A stretch of DNA of 64,000 nt, taken from NCBI GenBank assembly GCA_002914845.1, contig JXTC01000292.1, forward strand, positions 319,427-383,426, read 5' to 3'. Below, piece by piece: positions 23,442-35,188 of the stretch. Made by a program: the position numbers and the translations under genes. The notes under the pieces are model-generated. The model did not search any database, was not told the DNA's origin, and was given only the letters and a program-made list of their open reading frames with translations. Source of the DNA: Trema orientale (lineage: Eukaryota; Streptophyta; Magnoliopsida; Rosales; Cannabaceae). Numbering within the stretch: position 1 is the stretch's first letter; each line of letters opens with the position of its first letter.

Positions 23442-24806
23442 GGGTTTTTTTTTTTTTTTTTTATACTTTTCCTCCCTGAATTATGGACATCCTCTCACTT
23501 TACCCCCCGAACTATGAAATGTTGTATAAATGCCCCTTAAACTATAAAAGTGCTTATTCCATCAATTATTTAACTGTCAATCTCATGTGCTTGTCACATG
23601 GTCAAACTTTAAAGGTCAATATAGTAATTTACTAAAATATAAAATATATTGAATAAAATAATTAAAACTAAAATAATAAATATAAAAAAAAAAGAAAAAA
23701 AGGGGGAAAAAAAAAGTTCACTTTTTTCTTCCTCTTCTACGGTTCTTCCTAGCGTTTCAGCAAACTTAAAAAAAAAAAAAGGGAAAAATACAGATATGAA
23801 AACAACCATATCCTACACCAATTTTCAAATGCAAATATAAGTGCAACTTTTTTACACATAGGAGTCGGCATTATCTTCTTCTTCTTCTTCTTCTTCTTCC
23901 AATCCTCTATGAGCCCAGCCCCAACTCCACTCGAACCCAGTCCTAAATCTCCCATCCCATCCCCGACCATATAATATAATTTTAAGGAGCATTCAAATGG
24001 GATGAGACAAAAAGCCAACCTTTGCAGCAATTTCATGGCTCGATCTGCTCGAATTTGACACCCAATTCGATCGGACCCTCTTCACCGACACGGCTTGCTT
24101 CGCCTTGGCTCTTCCCTTCGGTTCCCCTACTTGAAATTGAGAGATCCTCGCCGTTCGGATTCCTCTCGTGAGGTCGGTCAGAGACCGAGGACTTAGACGG
24201 AGGTGCCGAAGAAAGTCCTTCGTGAACCTCCATGGGTGCTTGGCTCGCCGCACGTGCGAGACGTAGGAATATGGCGGCAGGTTTGTCACCGATCTTGCCT
24301 AATCGGGCACTAGGCCGGCGTTGTCGTTTTGGGGCCAAAGATGGGCATGGATTGTCTAAGGACGCTGGGGCCGTTGGTTGTGTTAGTGATGGATGAGGAG
24401 GAGTAGGAGTAGGAGTAGGAGCGGTGGTTGCGGTAGTTGTAGCGGTGTTTTTGATTGTTGTGCCCCCAGTGATTAGGGATTCCAGTGGCTGTAGTAACTC
24501 ATCTGCCATGGTTTTGAGTTGCAGAAACGTTAGAAAGAAAGTTTTTTTCCCCTTTTTTTCTATTTTCTATTTTCTATATTTATTATTTTAGTTTTAATTT
24601 ATTTTATTCAATGTGTTTTATATTTTAGTAAACTACTATACTGACCTTTAAAGTTTGGCCACGTGACAACACACGAGATTGTCTGTTAAATAACTGACGG
24701 CACTTTTATAGTTTAAGGGGCATTTATACAACATTTCATGGTTCAGGGGTAACGTAAGACGATGTCCATAATTCAGGAAGCAAATGTCAAAAAAAAAAAA
24801 AATCCC
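23442..24806. mobile_element. Mutator-type TIR element with internal gene-like ORF (Pack-MULE candidate)
   Basis: 1365 bp with TIRs of roughly 270-300 bp (about 23442-23700 and 24545-24806), similar by eye throughout: CTGAATTATGGACATC, AAATGTTGTATAAATGCCCC and AAAGGTCAATATAGTA all occur in inverted copies. The ends are GGGTTT and AAATCCC. Flanking TAATAATAA on both sides would be a 9-bp TSD, as Mutator elements make, but it lies in an AAT repeat. No transposase is inside. The non-TIR core is much richer in G+C than its surroundings and encodes one ORF. Confidence 0.8.
24033..24509 (-). CDS. 158-codon ORF inside the TIR element (captured gene fragment candidate)
   Basis: An uninterrupted ATG-to-TGA frame with a Thr/Pro-rich N-terminal half (TPTPTPPHP), then RRQ-like KRQRRPSARLGKIGDK (about 62-77) and a polar C-terminus. 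The basic RRPSxRLGxIGD segment recalls a conserved stretch of certain plant nuclear proteins, but I cannot name the family. G+C-rich codon use contrasts with the A+T-rich TIRs, which suggests capture of host coding DNA. It is unlikely to carry out transposition. Whether it is expressed is unknown. Confidence 0.5.
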   Translation of the reverse strand: MADELLQPLESLITGGTTIKNTATTTATTAPTPTPTPPHPSLTQPTAPASLDNPCPSLAPKRQRRPSARLGKIGDKPAAIFLRLARAASQAPMEVHEGLSSAPPSKSSVSDRPHERNPNGEDLSISSRGTEGKSQGEASRVGEEGPIELGVKFEQIEP

Positions 24807-26317
24807 TAATAATAATAATAATAATATAGTTAAAAGAGTGAAAAACCTATGCCAAGTTATTTTTCCCCTTTCTTTCTATGTATTTTGTCGTTTTATGCTT
24901 TTTTTTTTTTTTTTTTTTTTTTATAAATAAATTCGCTCAACTCAGGTCAGTTTAGCTTTTATTTCTTTTAAGGGGGCTTTTAAGCTTTACTTTCTTTTCT
25001 TCTTCTTCCTCTTCTTCAAATTTCACACTCTCACTCACAGACCTATAGAAAGCTCTTTGCTGGTTTCCCGTTATTTTTTCTTCTCTTACTAATATTAGCA
25101 CATAGGTTTCTGGAGATGGAATATGCTACATATTTGTTGAGTCTGAGCGAAAACCACTCCAGTTCCTCACAACCCTTATGAGTTTGGCCACACTTAAGGT
25201 TCATTTTGTTTAGTTTTCCAGTTTATTTTCCATCTCTACGCGGATAATTTATAACTCTTTATATTGATTTATTTACCTTCTCTTCTTTTCTTGCATGAGT
25301 GACTACAGAGTGAAACAACTTATCAACAATCAAAGCTCAAAGTTGTGCATGATTGTGATCGAGTGTGTCTAAAGTAATAAAAAAAAGTAAAAAAGAAAAG
25401 AAAAGAAAAAGTGCACTAGGACCAGATTTCTCTATCATTATTCTAAACTGTCATTTGTGTATTTTTCCATTGGTTCGTTTCATTTTTAACTTAGCTAGAT
25501 TTTGCAGCATTGCCAAGGGGGTTTGATGGTCAGAGTGTGCTCAGTAAGTCTCTATCAACTTCATTGATTTGTGTTATCTTCCGTAGATATGTCAGCAAAA
25601 AGCTTTTCACGTGTGTTTTGATTTTTGTTTCTTTCGCTATAATTAGTTGAGCAATTGTTTTGATGATTTTCTTGAATTTTTGGTGCTCTCTTTTTGATCC
25701 ATGCTACTATAAATGGGCTAATATACTAGCAAATACATATGGTTTCTCATTTCGAAAAATAGACTCTGTGACGCATATGAGAAGCTCAAAAGAGAGGTAT
25801 CGTGCTGGCTTGAAACCAAGTGAATTACAGTCAACAGATTCTTTGAGGAAAATGGTGTGAAGGGCCACCTGTGATAAACTTGGAATCACTTTGATTGACT
25901 ATTGACCAACTGCCCAAGGTGAAATCCTACTCTATTGTATGTCCTTGTTTTGTTTTGTTATGTTTACATATCTGTAGTGTACTCAAATTTCTCCACTGGC
26001 TCTTTCTTTTCTTGTTCTTCACCTCGTCATGCTTGAGTTTGATGTATTATCTTATGGAATAACTGAATCTGCAAATGTCCTTCTGTACAAGAAAAGGTTG
26101 TAAAGTGAGGGCAATAAGTAATACAACAAATTTATGAAAGTATTGTGTGAAGAAGAAATCTTGTAAAAAATACAATATTTTCATATGGCAGTCGCTGAAA
26201 CTCTTGGTATCTATCTTGTAGTTCCAGTGCTTAAGTATGCTTGTATTATATTGTAAACTAATATTGTGAGATATGTCACATAATTTGTTTGGAAATTGTA
26301 GATCTGTATTTTTTTGT
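24807..26317 (+). other. Intergenic, possibly the 5' part of a decayed MULE
   Basis: Pyrimidine-rich tracts (about 24900-25020) look leader-like. No ORF I can support. It precedes the mudrA-type fragment and may hold that element's 5' leader and first intron. Confidence 0.3.
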
Positions 26318-26634
26318 TTTTGCAGACAAGAGCAGTATTATTGTTTTTCTGAATTATAACGGTAGGTGATAACTATAATGTCTATCACGATATTGAGAAT
26401 ACAAGTATTTTGGTTACTAATAGAGCAACCTATGTCGATTTGTTAGAAATTGTATTTGACGCTCTAGAGTTGAGACCTGAACACTATACAATAGAAATGA
26501 AATATGTTGTTGACGTAGGACTTTCTCCAATGAAGATAATAAATGACTGTTTCATTATAGTTTACATGGAGTTAAAGGAAAATGAAGTTGACAAGACTAC
26601 GAATATAATAATTCACCTTCGTAATAATTTTTGA
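26318..26634 (+). pseudogene. MuDR-type transposase N-terminal domain fragment
   Basis: After a splice-acceptor-like TTTTTGCAG the frame reads VFLNYNGR, then a two-base deletion (TGATAAC where WDN is expected), then DNYNVYHDIE and a run ending VYMELKENEVDKT before a stop at 26632. The pattern (YNGxW, later YxIEMKYV, SPMKIINDC and MELK) is the N-terminal domain of plant mudrA proteins, as also seen near 58030-58350. No DDE or SWIM region follows. The exon begins in the same phase relative to the YNG motif as the intact-looking transposase at 58028. Confidence 0.65.
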
Positions 26635-27004
26635 CGATCGTAAAATTGTGACACAGAGTCACACACATGTTTATAAACCATGTTACCATTAACACATAAA
26701 ACATTCTTGACAGTCATAAAATTGTAACACAGAGTCACATACCTCTGACAGGGACTGGTACATTTTTCAAATTAAAAAAGAAAAAAACAATTTAAAAAAA
26801 CAAGGTTACAAACTATTATTACTATCAATACACACAAAATTCCTTACAGTCATAAAATTATGACACAGAATCACACAGCTCTAACAGGAATCGATACCTT
26901 TTTCGAATTTAAAAAAAAAATAGAAAAAGGAAGGAAAAACATAGCTCAAAAGCTTACAAGGATTAGTCAAGTCAAGGGTATTTTAGACATTTTGTTGTAT
27001 GGAT
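26635..27004. repeat. Three dispersed copies of a GTCATAAAATTGTGACACAG repeat
   Basis: Copies begin near 26635, 26710 and 26843, each continuing AGTCACA. The last two also share longer flanks, including a GACAGGGACTGGTAC-like block. They lie directly downstream of the MULE fragment and upstream of the LTR element. Confidence 0.6.
27000..27004. repeat. Left target-site duplication of the LTR retrotransposon
   Basis: TGGAT immediately before the 5' LTR; the identical TGGAT follows the 3' LTR at 38608-38612. Confidence 0.9.
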
Positions 27005-29596
27005 TGTAAAATCCTGATTTTTAAATGGACAAAAGGGTAATTTTATAATTAATGGCATTTTGGTAAATATCAATCTTTGGAATATTAAAATCAAAATATC
27101 TGAAATTTTATATTGGGTGCTATAGTTTCAAGCTTTTGCATAAAAACCCCTGCAGAATTCCATCTTCTCACATGCAAGGGCTCGAAGAGAGAAAGAGAAA
27201 GGAGCTTCTACTACTGTTCATCCGCCGAGCAACCGCCAGTCTAGTAGTCTCACGCACTGCCCCACAGGGAAGAGAGGCCACTGACGAAGCAGCATCAACA
27301 ACCCTGGTCGGATTTCGTCGCCAGACGCCAGAAAACGAAGCCACCGAAGTTTAGGCCACCGCGACACCTTTTTGGCCACCAGAGTTCCGTCAAACCTCCT
27401 TTCGCGACACCACTGGCAATAATGGATTCATCTCGTCGTCGCCGTCATTTTTCGATCGGTCTCGGCCGTTATCTCGCTGCCAATAAGAATTCCACCATTT
27501 TGGCCATTTTACTAAAGTTTCTAACAAGTGATATTTTTATAATTATTTCGTTAGGCAATTATTTTGCTCGAGGTAATTATACGAGGTAAAAGAGAGGTAA
27601 AAATTATGAATAATTACGGTTAGTAAAAGTTAAAATGGTATCTGGAAGTATGTTAATTTTCAAATTGAAAAATGTGGTATTTTCTAATTTAGAACAAAAA
27701 GTGGTATTCCTGCAAATCAAAACAGTGTTGGGTTAGAAATCTGTTACTATTGAGATTGGGCTGTGGGCTGAGATTTGAAAAGTGTTATTTTTCAAAATAT
27801 TTATGCAAAAATGACAATTTTACAAATAATTAGCAAAGTTGATAATTTTTCAAATATTTTCGAAGGTGATATTTTCCTAAATAGTTTTGTGATAATGATA
27901 CTTTCTGAAATATTTTCAGAAAAATATTTTTGTAAATATTCAGTAAAGATGATATTTTTCTAAATACTTTGGAAAAAGTAAATATTTTTCAAAGTAATTC
28001 CAAAAAGAGATATTTTTGTAATTCTCGGATTTAAAGTCCGTTTAAGGCTCGGGATCTCGAAATTGAATTCTGATTTCAAATTTGGATTTAGTAAGGTCGA
28101 GAACGACTTTTGATATATAATATTGCTATGTTTCGAAGTGGCACAAATTCCGAGGCTCGTGAATATAGTCGTTTTGCATACCACGGGATAGGTCCTGCTT
28201 CGGAACTCACTTTTGATAAATTATATGTCTAACCTTTTGGGTTCTCTAAATTCAGTGGTGACCTCCGTTTCTCAATCCTAGGCTCCGTTGAAAAAGTCAC
28301 TTTTTCAATTGAGCTTACTGGGATCCCGAAACAACCGTTCGAGCACCCAAGTGACCAACAGAAGTTTTCTTCGAGTGTCGTTAGCTTGGTATAGCTACCA
28401 TATTGAGGTAGGAGTTCAATTATCTAGTTTTATACTTATTTCGATTTATATTTGCATTATAATTGATTTATGAAAAATCGTGGTTTATGCGATGGTTTAA
28501 TAAATTATGGAAACATATTGGATTATATTGAGATTAGACTGTATGATTTTATATACATATTTTTTTAAATTGTGGTTATGGGGTAATACAGCGAAGAGCT
28601 GTTCATGTTACAATAAATCCCAGAATAATGCCAAGTGGGATTTTAAAGCATTGTTTGATTATATTTTGCATGGTTATTACGTATCCTGTTACATGTTATA
28701 TATTCCATAGGACCACACAATTGAGTTCTATTATTGCATTATGGTAGTTTAGATCGCTGATGAGTTGCTGCAGTACTAGGTGAAAGATCTAGGCCTCTAC
28801 GCAGGTTTTTGGCTGACACAACTCCGGGTAATATCAGGATACTGGATACCTTTGGTAAGGGATTTACATTTAATTGATATATGATATGTACAATTATGTG
28901 TTTCTAGTTTTAGTTTTGAATATGTGATTATTTTGGATATCAATTGTTTTATAAACTTGGTTTATAAATGGATTTTGGAAAAGGTATTAACCATGTAGGT
29001 TTAGTAAAATTGCGTCCATTTAAAAAGGTAATTAAATTTTTACTGAGCATGTGAATGCTAACCCCTTACTTCTCCTACTTTCAAATATTTATCTATTTAA
29101 GGTAGTGATCCTGGTGGTTAGATAAGCTGCGTAGCTTGCACATGATTTCCTTCTCCTCTTTCTTGGTGGGTGTCTATACTCTATTAAGTTTCTTTTCTTA
29201 TTCAATTATTTAGCCAAAATTAGTAAATCTACTAAATAAATGTATGAGGATGGTTTTGTCATTAATTTGAGAACTTAAAACTTCAAGTGATTTTTTTAAT
29301 ATTATTTTGGACGTTGGACTAAAGTTTTCAATTGAACTCAATTTACCAAAATTTATGATTTCTCAACAAGTATCCAAATGAGATAGTTGGAAATTTTTTT
29401 GAACTTTAATGGGTATTTGTCTTAAGTAATTAAAAATTAGTAAGAGTTTTTAGCGGTTATGGAATTCATAATGATTTAAGGACCAAAACGAAATTATTTA
29501 ATACTTGCTTTCTCTTGAATTCTGTAAAACTAATATTTAATTATTCTTTCACTTAAAATTACTAAAAGTCACGGCTTTAGATTTTCGGTCGTGACA
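27005..29596 (+). repeat. 5' LTR
   Basis: Begins TGTAAAATCCTG and ends GGTCGTGACA. It contains a G+C-rich stretch (about 27170-27480), which is also present in the 3' LTR, in otherwise A+T-rich DNA. Short reading frames here are not genes. Confidence 0.92.
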
Positions 29597-29600
29597 GAAA

Positions 29601-29612
29601 TGGTATCAGAGC
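29601..29612 (+). other. Primer-binding site, initiator tRNA-Met
   Basis: TGGTATCAGAGC four bases after the 5' LTR, matching the 3' end complement of plant initiator tRNA-Met, the usual primer of plant LTR elements. Confidence 0.9.
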
Positions 29613-32600
29613 TGTAGGCTTCAGATCTGTCTGGGATCTTACTTGTGATTTTTTGTTGTTTAAAAAGGATTTTGGAAATTGTTTGAAACATATCTCGTAT
29701 ATCACTTAGGAATTGGCCAAATATGTTGTCTTTACTTTGATTCATCTTGAATCCTTCGTTCATCTCCTTAGAGTGAAACTCTAGTATCCTTGATATAGTT
29801 ATAACCCGAAAATTCTAGTATCAAAGGTGTTGGGATTGACACAAGACTAGTGAATTCTAATTCTATTCAAATTCTCTAATTTAAATGGACATTCGTACTT
29901 ATACTCTTATGTCCATTTAGGTGGTAAGCTATGAGTGAACCCTATCGATTCTATAATAGCTATATCGTGCTAGGTATTTTGAATACCGTAGTTTGGTTCG
30001 ATGTGTCATAAATTTTTGGGACGTAATTTAACTTCTCAATCCTTGTATGTTTTTAATTACTCGGTTTGACTAATTGGTAGTTGATGTTTATATTAACGTG
30101 TTCGAAATTGATGATATTTTTGCGTAACATATGACTCATTGTTTAACAAATTGGTATAATATACTGAGTTTGCTTAAATGTAGTATTATACTAAACTCAC
30201 CAAGATTTGGCTTGACATTAGTAGTGATTTGATAGAATAATTAATTTAATTTAAATTGAAATTCTTGGATTATTTGGATTTGTTTGAATTAATGGACTAT
30301 AATTATGTTTCCTTGTAAGTCGTTTACTTGAGATAATTTGTTTTGTCTACTTGATAGTTGAATGCCTAAGTTTACTTATCTTTTCAAGGTAAAATTTTTG
30401 TAATTGGAAAAATTCTAGATGTGGTTTTCATTCGGTCTTTGTTGGTTAAAATGTGCAACTATAAATTATACTCTCATACTCTCGTACAAGTTTACACGGT
30501 CACAAGTAATATAGATATAGAAATAGAATGTCGAATCCACAAGAATTGATTTCTAATTCAATGCTAAGTATCAAAATTATCTCAACCTTAACTTTATCCA
30601 AATAAATGAAATATAGATTTTAAAGAAATAAAACAAAGGAAAATACATTATCATGTAAAATAAATGAAAGTAAGCAATAAGAAAAATGTCTAAGTTTACT
30701 AATTTCCCAACCATCTTTTAAACACATAATATCCCAATTTCCCCCTGAGATTAATTAATCCACTAGAGTTGTCAACCGAGAATTCAAATGTATTCACAAA
30801 CTCCTTTTCAAGACATAAGTAAAAATATATAGACAAGCTAATATGTTACTCCTAACATAAATTGACTAGATTCATTAAGTTTAGTTATTCTCACACAAAG
30901 GTTACACAAGTCACATAGGTATATTCCTATCCTATGCAAACTCACCTCACATTAGGTGATCTTATGTTATTCTACCTATGTTTAAACCTAAAATCCCCTT
31001 CCCAATTTCATAAAGGTTTTACTCAACAATCTATTTAGTAATCAATTAAATAGAAGCAATAAGTATAAGGTAAAATAAATAACTCAACAACGGATTTGAT
31101 TAATGAAAGAGGAGAGAAATAAATAAATAAAAGATTCAAGGTTGGTTCACATAGTAAAACTAGACAAAAAGGAATTTAGTTCATGGTATAAATTGAGAAC
31201 AATAGCCTTTTAATACAATAGAATCAAAAAATATAAATATTAAAGAGAAAAGAGTTTTAGAATTCCCCCTCTTTAAAGAGCTTGAAGGTATTCATGGAGG
31301 TTGTCAATCTCCTCATCAAAACTTGGTTCTTGCTCTCTTGAATTCTCCCTCAAAGATTTACTCTCAACAATATCACTCTATAAATATGGAAAATACAAAG
31401 AAAAAACTCACAAAAAAAATAAATAGAAGATGGTATGAACAAAGAATGGTGTTGATATTGTGGAGGAAAATCAAGAAATGGAGGATTAGAGCATATCTTC
31501 TTCTTCTACTTCTACTTCTTCTCCTTCCATGGCTGCCTCCCTCTCTTTCTCTCTATCCCAACATCCTCTTTTAACCCCAAAGATAGGGTTTTAAAATAGT
31601 GACTCGTGCAAACTTAAGGCAGGCCAAATCTGGACCTTTGGATTGTCAAAAAGTTGATCTCAGCCGTCAATTATTGACCCAAGTTGCAGGAGGTGGCGCT
31701 GTAGCCCACTTTTCTGCTGGTTTGGCACCTCGGCTTTCCGGGTGCATCATTTCTTCGTTTGAGCTCTGATTTGCCTTATTTTTATTGCATTACAACTGTA
31801 TCGGATTCAAATTCAATTTTAATGGTTTAAAAGACCTGTTTGTGAGGCAGAAATTTACTTTAATTCATATTATACACCTTTATTTTATTCCTATGTACAC
31901 AAACAAGCAAAACATCAAAACAACTAGTAAAATAATTGAAACAACTTAAAATAAATAAGAACATAGCAAAACTTAAGGTACACTAGTACTAGATAACTCC
32001 ATTTTAATGGACTTAATAGTCTTGCATTTTCTTTCTATATATATCGGCTTTGTAATCCTTTGATGGGAATTATTTGATTACTGATAATTTAATCAAATAT
32101 AGAACTTTCTTACATGGTTTAGGTGACTCTTAGATTTCCAAATTGATTAATATGGTTTGAAATAAAGTAGGTTGTTGTCTTTGATAAGTTGCATATCCTT
32201 ATTTTCAAAGGAACCATGGATATTTTTTAGACCTAATTATTGGTTAGGTAAAAGTAATTTACTTTTTCAATGGATGCATAGTTTCAAAAACTTATGGGAT
32301 ATTTGAAATTGAAATTTGTGAAATTGCACTATTATAAAGTTTGAACCTTAGTTTATACAAAATTTAATTATAGTACTAAAATAATCTTAATCCATATTTG
32401 TTAGTACTGGATGGAGAATTCTTTAAATCACGGAAATTTCTATAAACTTAAAGTTCAAATTATCTTTTATAGTTTTGAGTGTAGTAGATAATCTTGGTAT
32501 ATGTCTAAGAAGCTAAAATGTATTTTCACACATATATTTACAAGTTAACTTGGAACTAAACATGAGATGTTTATAGAAAAATTTTATGTAGTAACTTTGA

Positions 32601-33139
32601 TAAACAAATTTGATTTCTTAGAAAACTTTTGATATGAATTAATGCAATATAAGTACAAATTTTTGGGAGAATTATGCATGTGTTTGAGATGCCATGTTTA
32701 TAATATTTTGTTATATGAATTTTTGCTAAGTAAAACTTGGTCATGATATCTAGTTTGGAATCTTGTGTGAATGGAGAAATTTGAAATTTTGAATCTTGGT
32801 TGGAGGTTTTGTAAAAGCTTATCGTTATTATGATTTGATGCGCCTTGTTAATTAGTTATGTATATGTTTCCAAGCTTCTGTTTATGTATATGACCTATTT
32901 TAGTGATGTATATATGATGTTGGTGAATTTTAGATTGTTAAATCCTTATTGAGAAATAAATGATTTCTCACTGGTTAAGCCAAGTTGGGTTGAACTTACA
33001 TTGATAGATTCAATTGGATAATTGAGCATTTGTGTGTTGTTGATTTAATTTGATATCCTAAGTATTGAGAACTTCTAGTATTGGAGACTTGGGATGATGT
33101 TTCATTTGAGCCTCAAATGGAGATAATTTGATTTTGAAT

Positions 33140-34450
33140 ACCTAAGTCTTGGAGGGACTTAGGTGGTACATAATAATGCAATGCATGTCATTTTCATTAG
33201 AATTTTTAAAATTCATGGAAATTAGATTTTTAAATGAATACAAGCTATGAATTAATATGCTTGATTTAGTGTTTAATAGATTTTGAGTTATGCATGTTAA
33301 AGTGTGGTATTTCCTTTAAAAATATAAATTGGACTTTTAAATTTTTAGGGTTATATATGTCACAACTTAAGTAAGGCTTAAGAAAAAAAAAAGAAGTTTT
33401 TATCTAAAGGTTCAACTATAACACACTATACTATTTTCTAAAATACTTTATAGATTCTTCCTATCATTAAAATATGTTTCAAAACTATTCTTAATAAAAT
33501 TGCTAGAGTGTGGAGACTTTAAAGTTATAAAATGCAAAGATAGTCTTACTGAAGCATGCCTTACTTAGAGTTTTTTTATAAATAAAGAATCACGGAAAAA
33601 TGTTTGCATGTGTGATTTGCCAACAAAAAGAAGATGTGCTGTTGAATTTTTTAGAGAGAAATGTTTCAAAATGTTTGGGAAAGTTTTTGGATTTTAAGAA
33701 AAACTTCTATCATGTTTAACTGTGTTTTGAAGATAATTAACATGTTCAAAGTGCTTGATGTTAATGGATGAATAACATTTGAAGAACTTTGTTTGTTTTG
33801 ATTTCTAAGAGTTAATAGGGACTCTTGACAAAGTCTATTGTAGATGGAAATTCTGATTGAGTTATTAATATTGAGTTAAGTTTGTGACTTATTACTTGAT
33901 TTGAGTTGAACCCAAATATTATTATGGTAGCATAACTGATGGTATTTGAGATCGGTTTACTGGTAGGTCTATATAGAGAGTTACTAAAGTCTTCCTATTA
34001 TATTTTCAAAAAGGAATACTTGAAGTTCAGGTTTAGCTTACCTATGGACAAGATGATACATTATTGTGAATTAGTATAGTATTCTTATATGCCCCTGATA
34101 TTTGTGTTGTATATTTTCAAAAATATTTTCAAACTGTTTTCGACTTAAAAATGAAATGGGATAAAATAGAAAACAGGCGTCGCTGCGGATATAGCCAATT
34201 CTGTTGAAACCTTGTTTCTGGGGCATTATAGTATTGTTATTGGTTCTACTTGCATATTGGATATTGAGTTATTTCTATATGATTCCCTTTTGTACCAAAG
34301 ACTTAGAAAGTCTTTGGAGGTGATTGACAATTTGGGATTAATGTTATAATCCTAAGTTGGGTAAAGAGACTTGGAGAGTCTCTAGACTTAATTGTGGTAT
34401 GAGTTAATATCCTATGATATTACCTTGCATAAAAGACTTGGGAAGTCTTT
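33140..34450 (+). repeat. Four related stem-loops in the LARD internal region
   Basis: 33140-33164: ACCTAAGTC pairs with GACTTAGGT. 34295-34317: CCAAAGACTT/AAGTCTTTGG, loop AGA. 34365-34383: AGAGACT/AGTCTCT. 34432-34450: AAAGACTT/AAGTCTTT, loop GGG. The last three are spaced 67-68 bp centre to centre and share the core GACT..AGTC. Confidence 0.7.
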
Positions 34451-35174
34451 GGGCTATATTTATTATGTAAATACTTGCATTTTATATACTTAGATTATTC
34501 CTTGTGCCATGTACTCCTTTGTCGAAGACTTTTACTCTAGTGATTCTAGTCTTATTCTTGACTAGAAATGTTTTGTATACCTAGTTGTTTATCATTCGTT
34601 TTAAAGAACGGTAAATAACTTATGTCGATATATCCTTAATATGGTTTCTAACCTTTGAACTTGTCTATCTTATATAGTATAATACAAGGGTATTGATTTC
34701 TATTTGGGATCCTGTTAGAGTCTTTGAACTCAGTGATTGTTTAGGACTGGGTTTTAGATACAAATTAATGGGATTATCCCAGTGTGATATTAATCTGGTA
34801 TGATCAAGGGGACGGTATCACATATATTTAATATTTGGTCTGCAACTCTAGTTTAGTGCCCAATAATCAATACTCAGGTTATAGGAGTATTGTATTATTA
34901 ACTCTCGGTCTTGATTATCGTTACCACTCCTGTTTTGTGTACCGACTTAAAGACATCATACTCATGTGTTGATATCCTTGTATCTATTCTATATAACTTT
35001 GTGTACTTATTTAGCTCATGCCTTATATGACATCGGCATATTGATGAGATTATAATACCAAGTGGAGGGCGTATGTTTCACTGTCTTTGATTGTTCACTA
35101 TCCTTCTGACCGTTATTCTTTAATATTCGTCTTGTACCCTTGTGTTATATTCGAATTTCGAGACAAAATTCTTT

Positions 35175-35188
35175 AAAGGAGGGGAGAA
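35175..35188 (+). other. Polypurine tract
   Basis: AAAGGAGGGGAGAA abuts the 3' LTR, as required for plus-strand priming. Confidence 0.85.

Larger units (their letters stand above)
29597..35188 (+). other. LARD internal domain
   Basis: About 5.6 kb with no protein homology seen. About 30450-32030 differs in character (a more evenly mixed sequence with a CTT tract at 31498-31530) and may be a separate old insertion whose ends I could not define. 33140-34450 contains four short perfect hairpins of related sequence. Confidence 0.7.

Noticed and set aside
27136..27354. G+C-rich ORF in the 5' LTR and its counterpart at 36217 in the 3' LTR
   Set aside because: Both lie in the same LTR segment and the frames are not conserved between the copies; treated as LTR sequence, not a gene.
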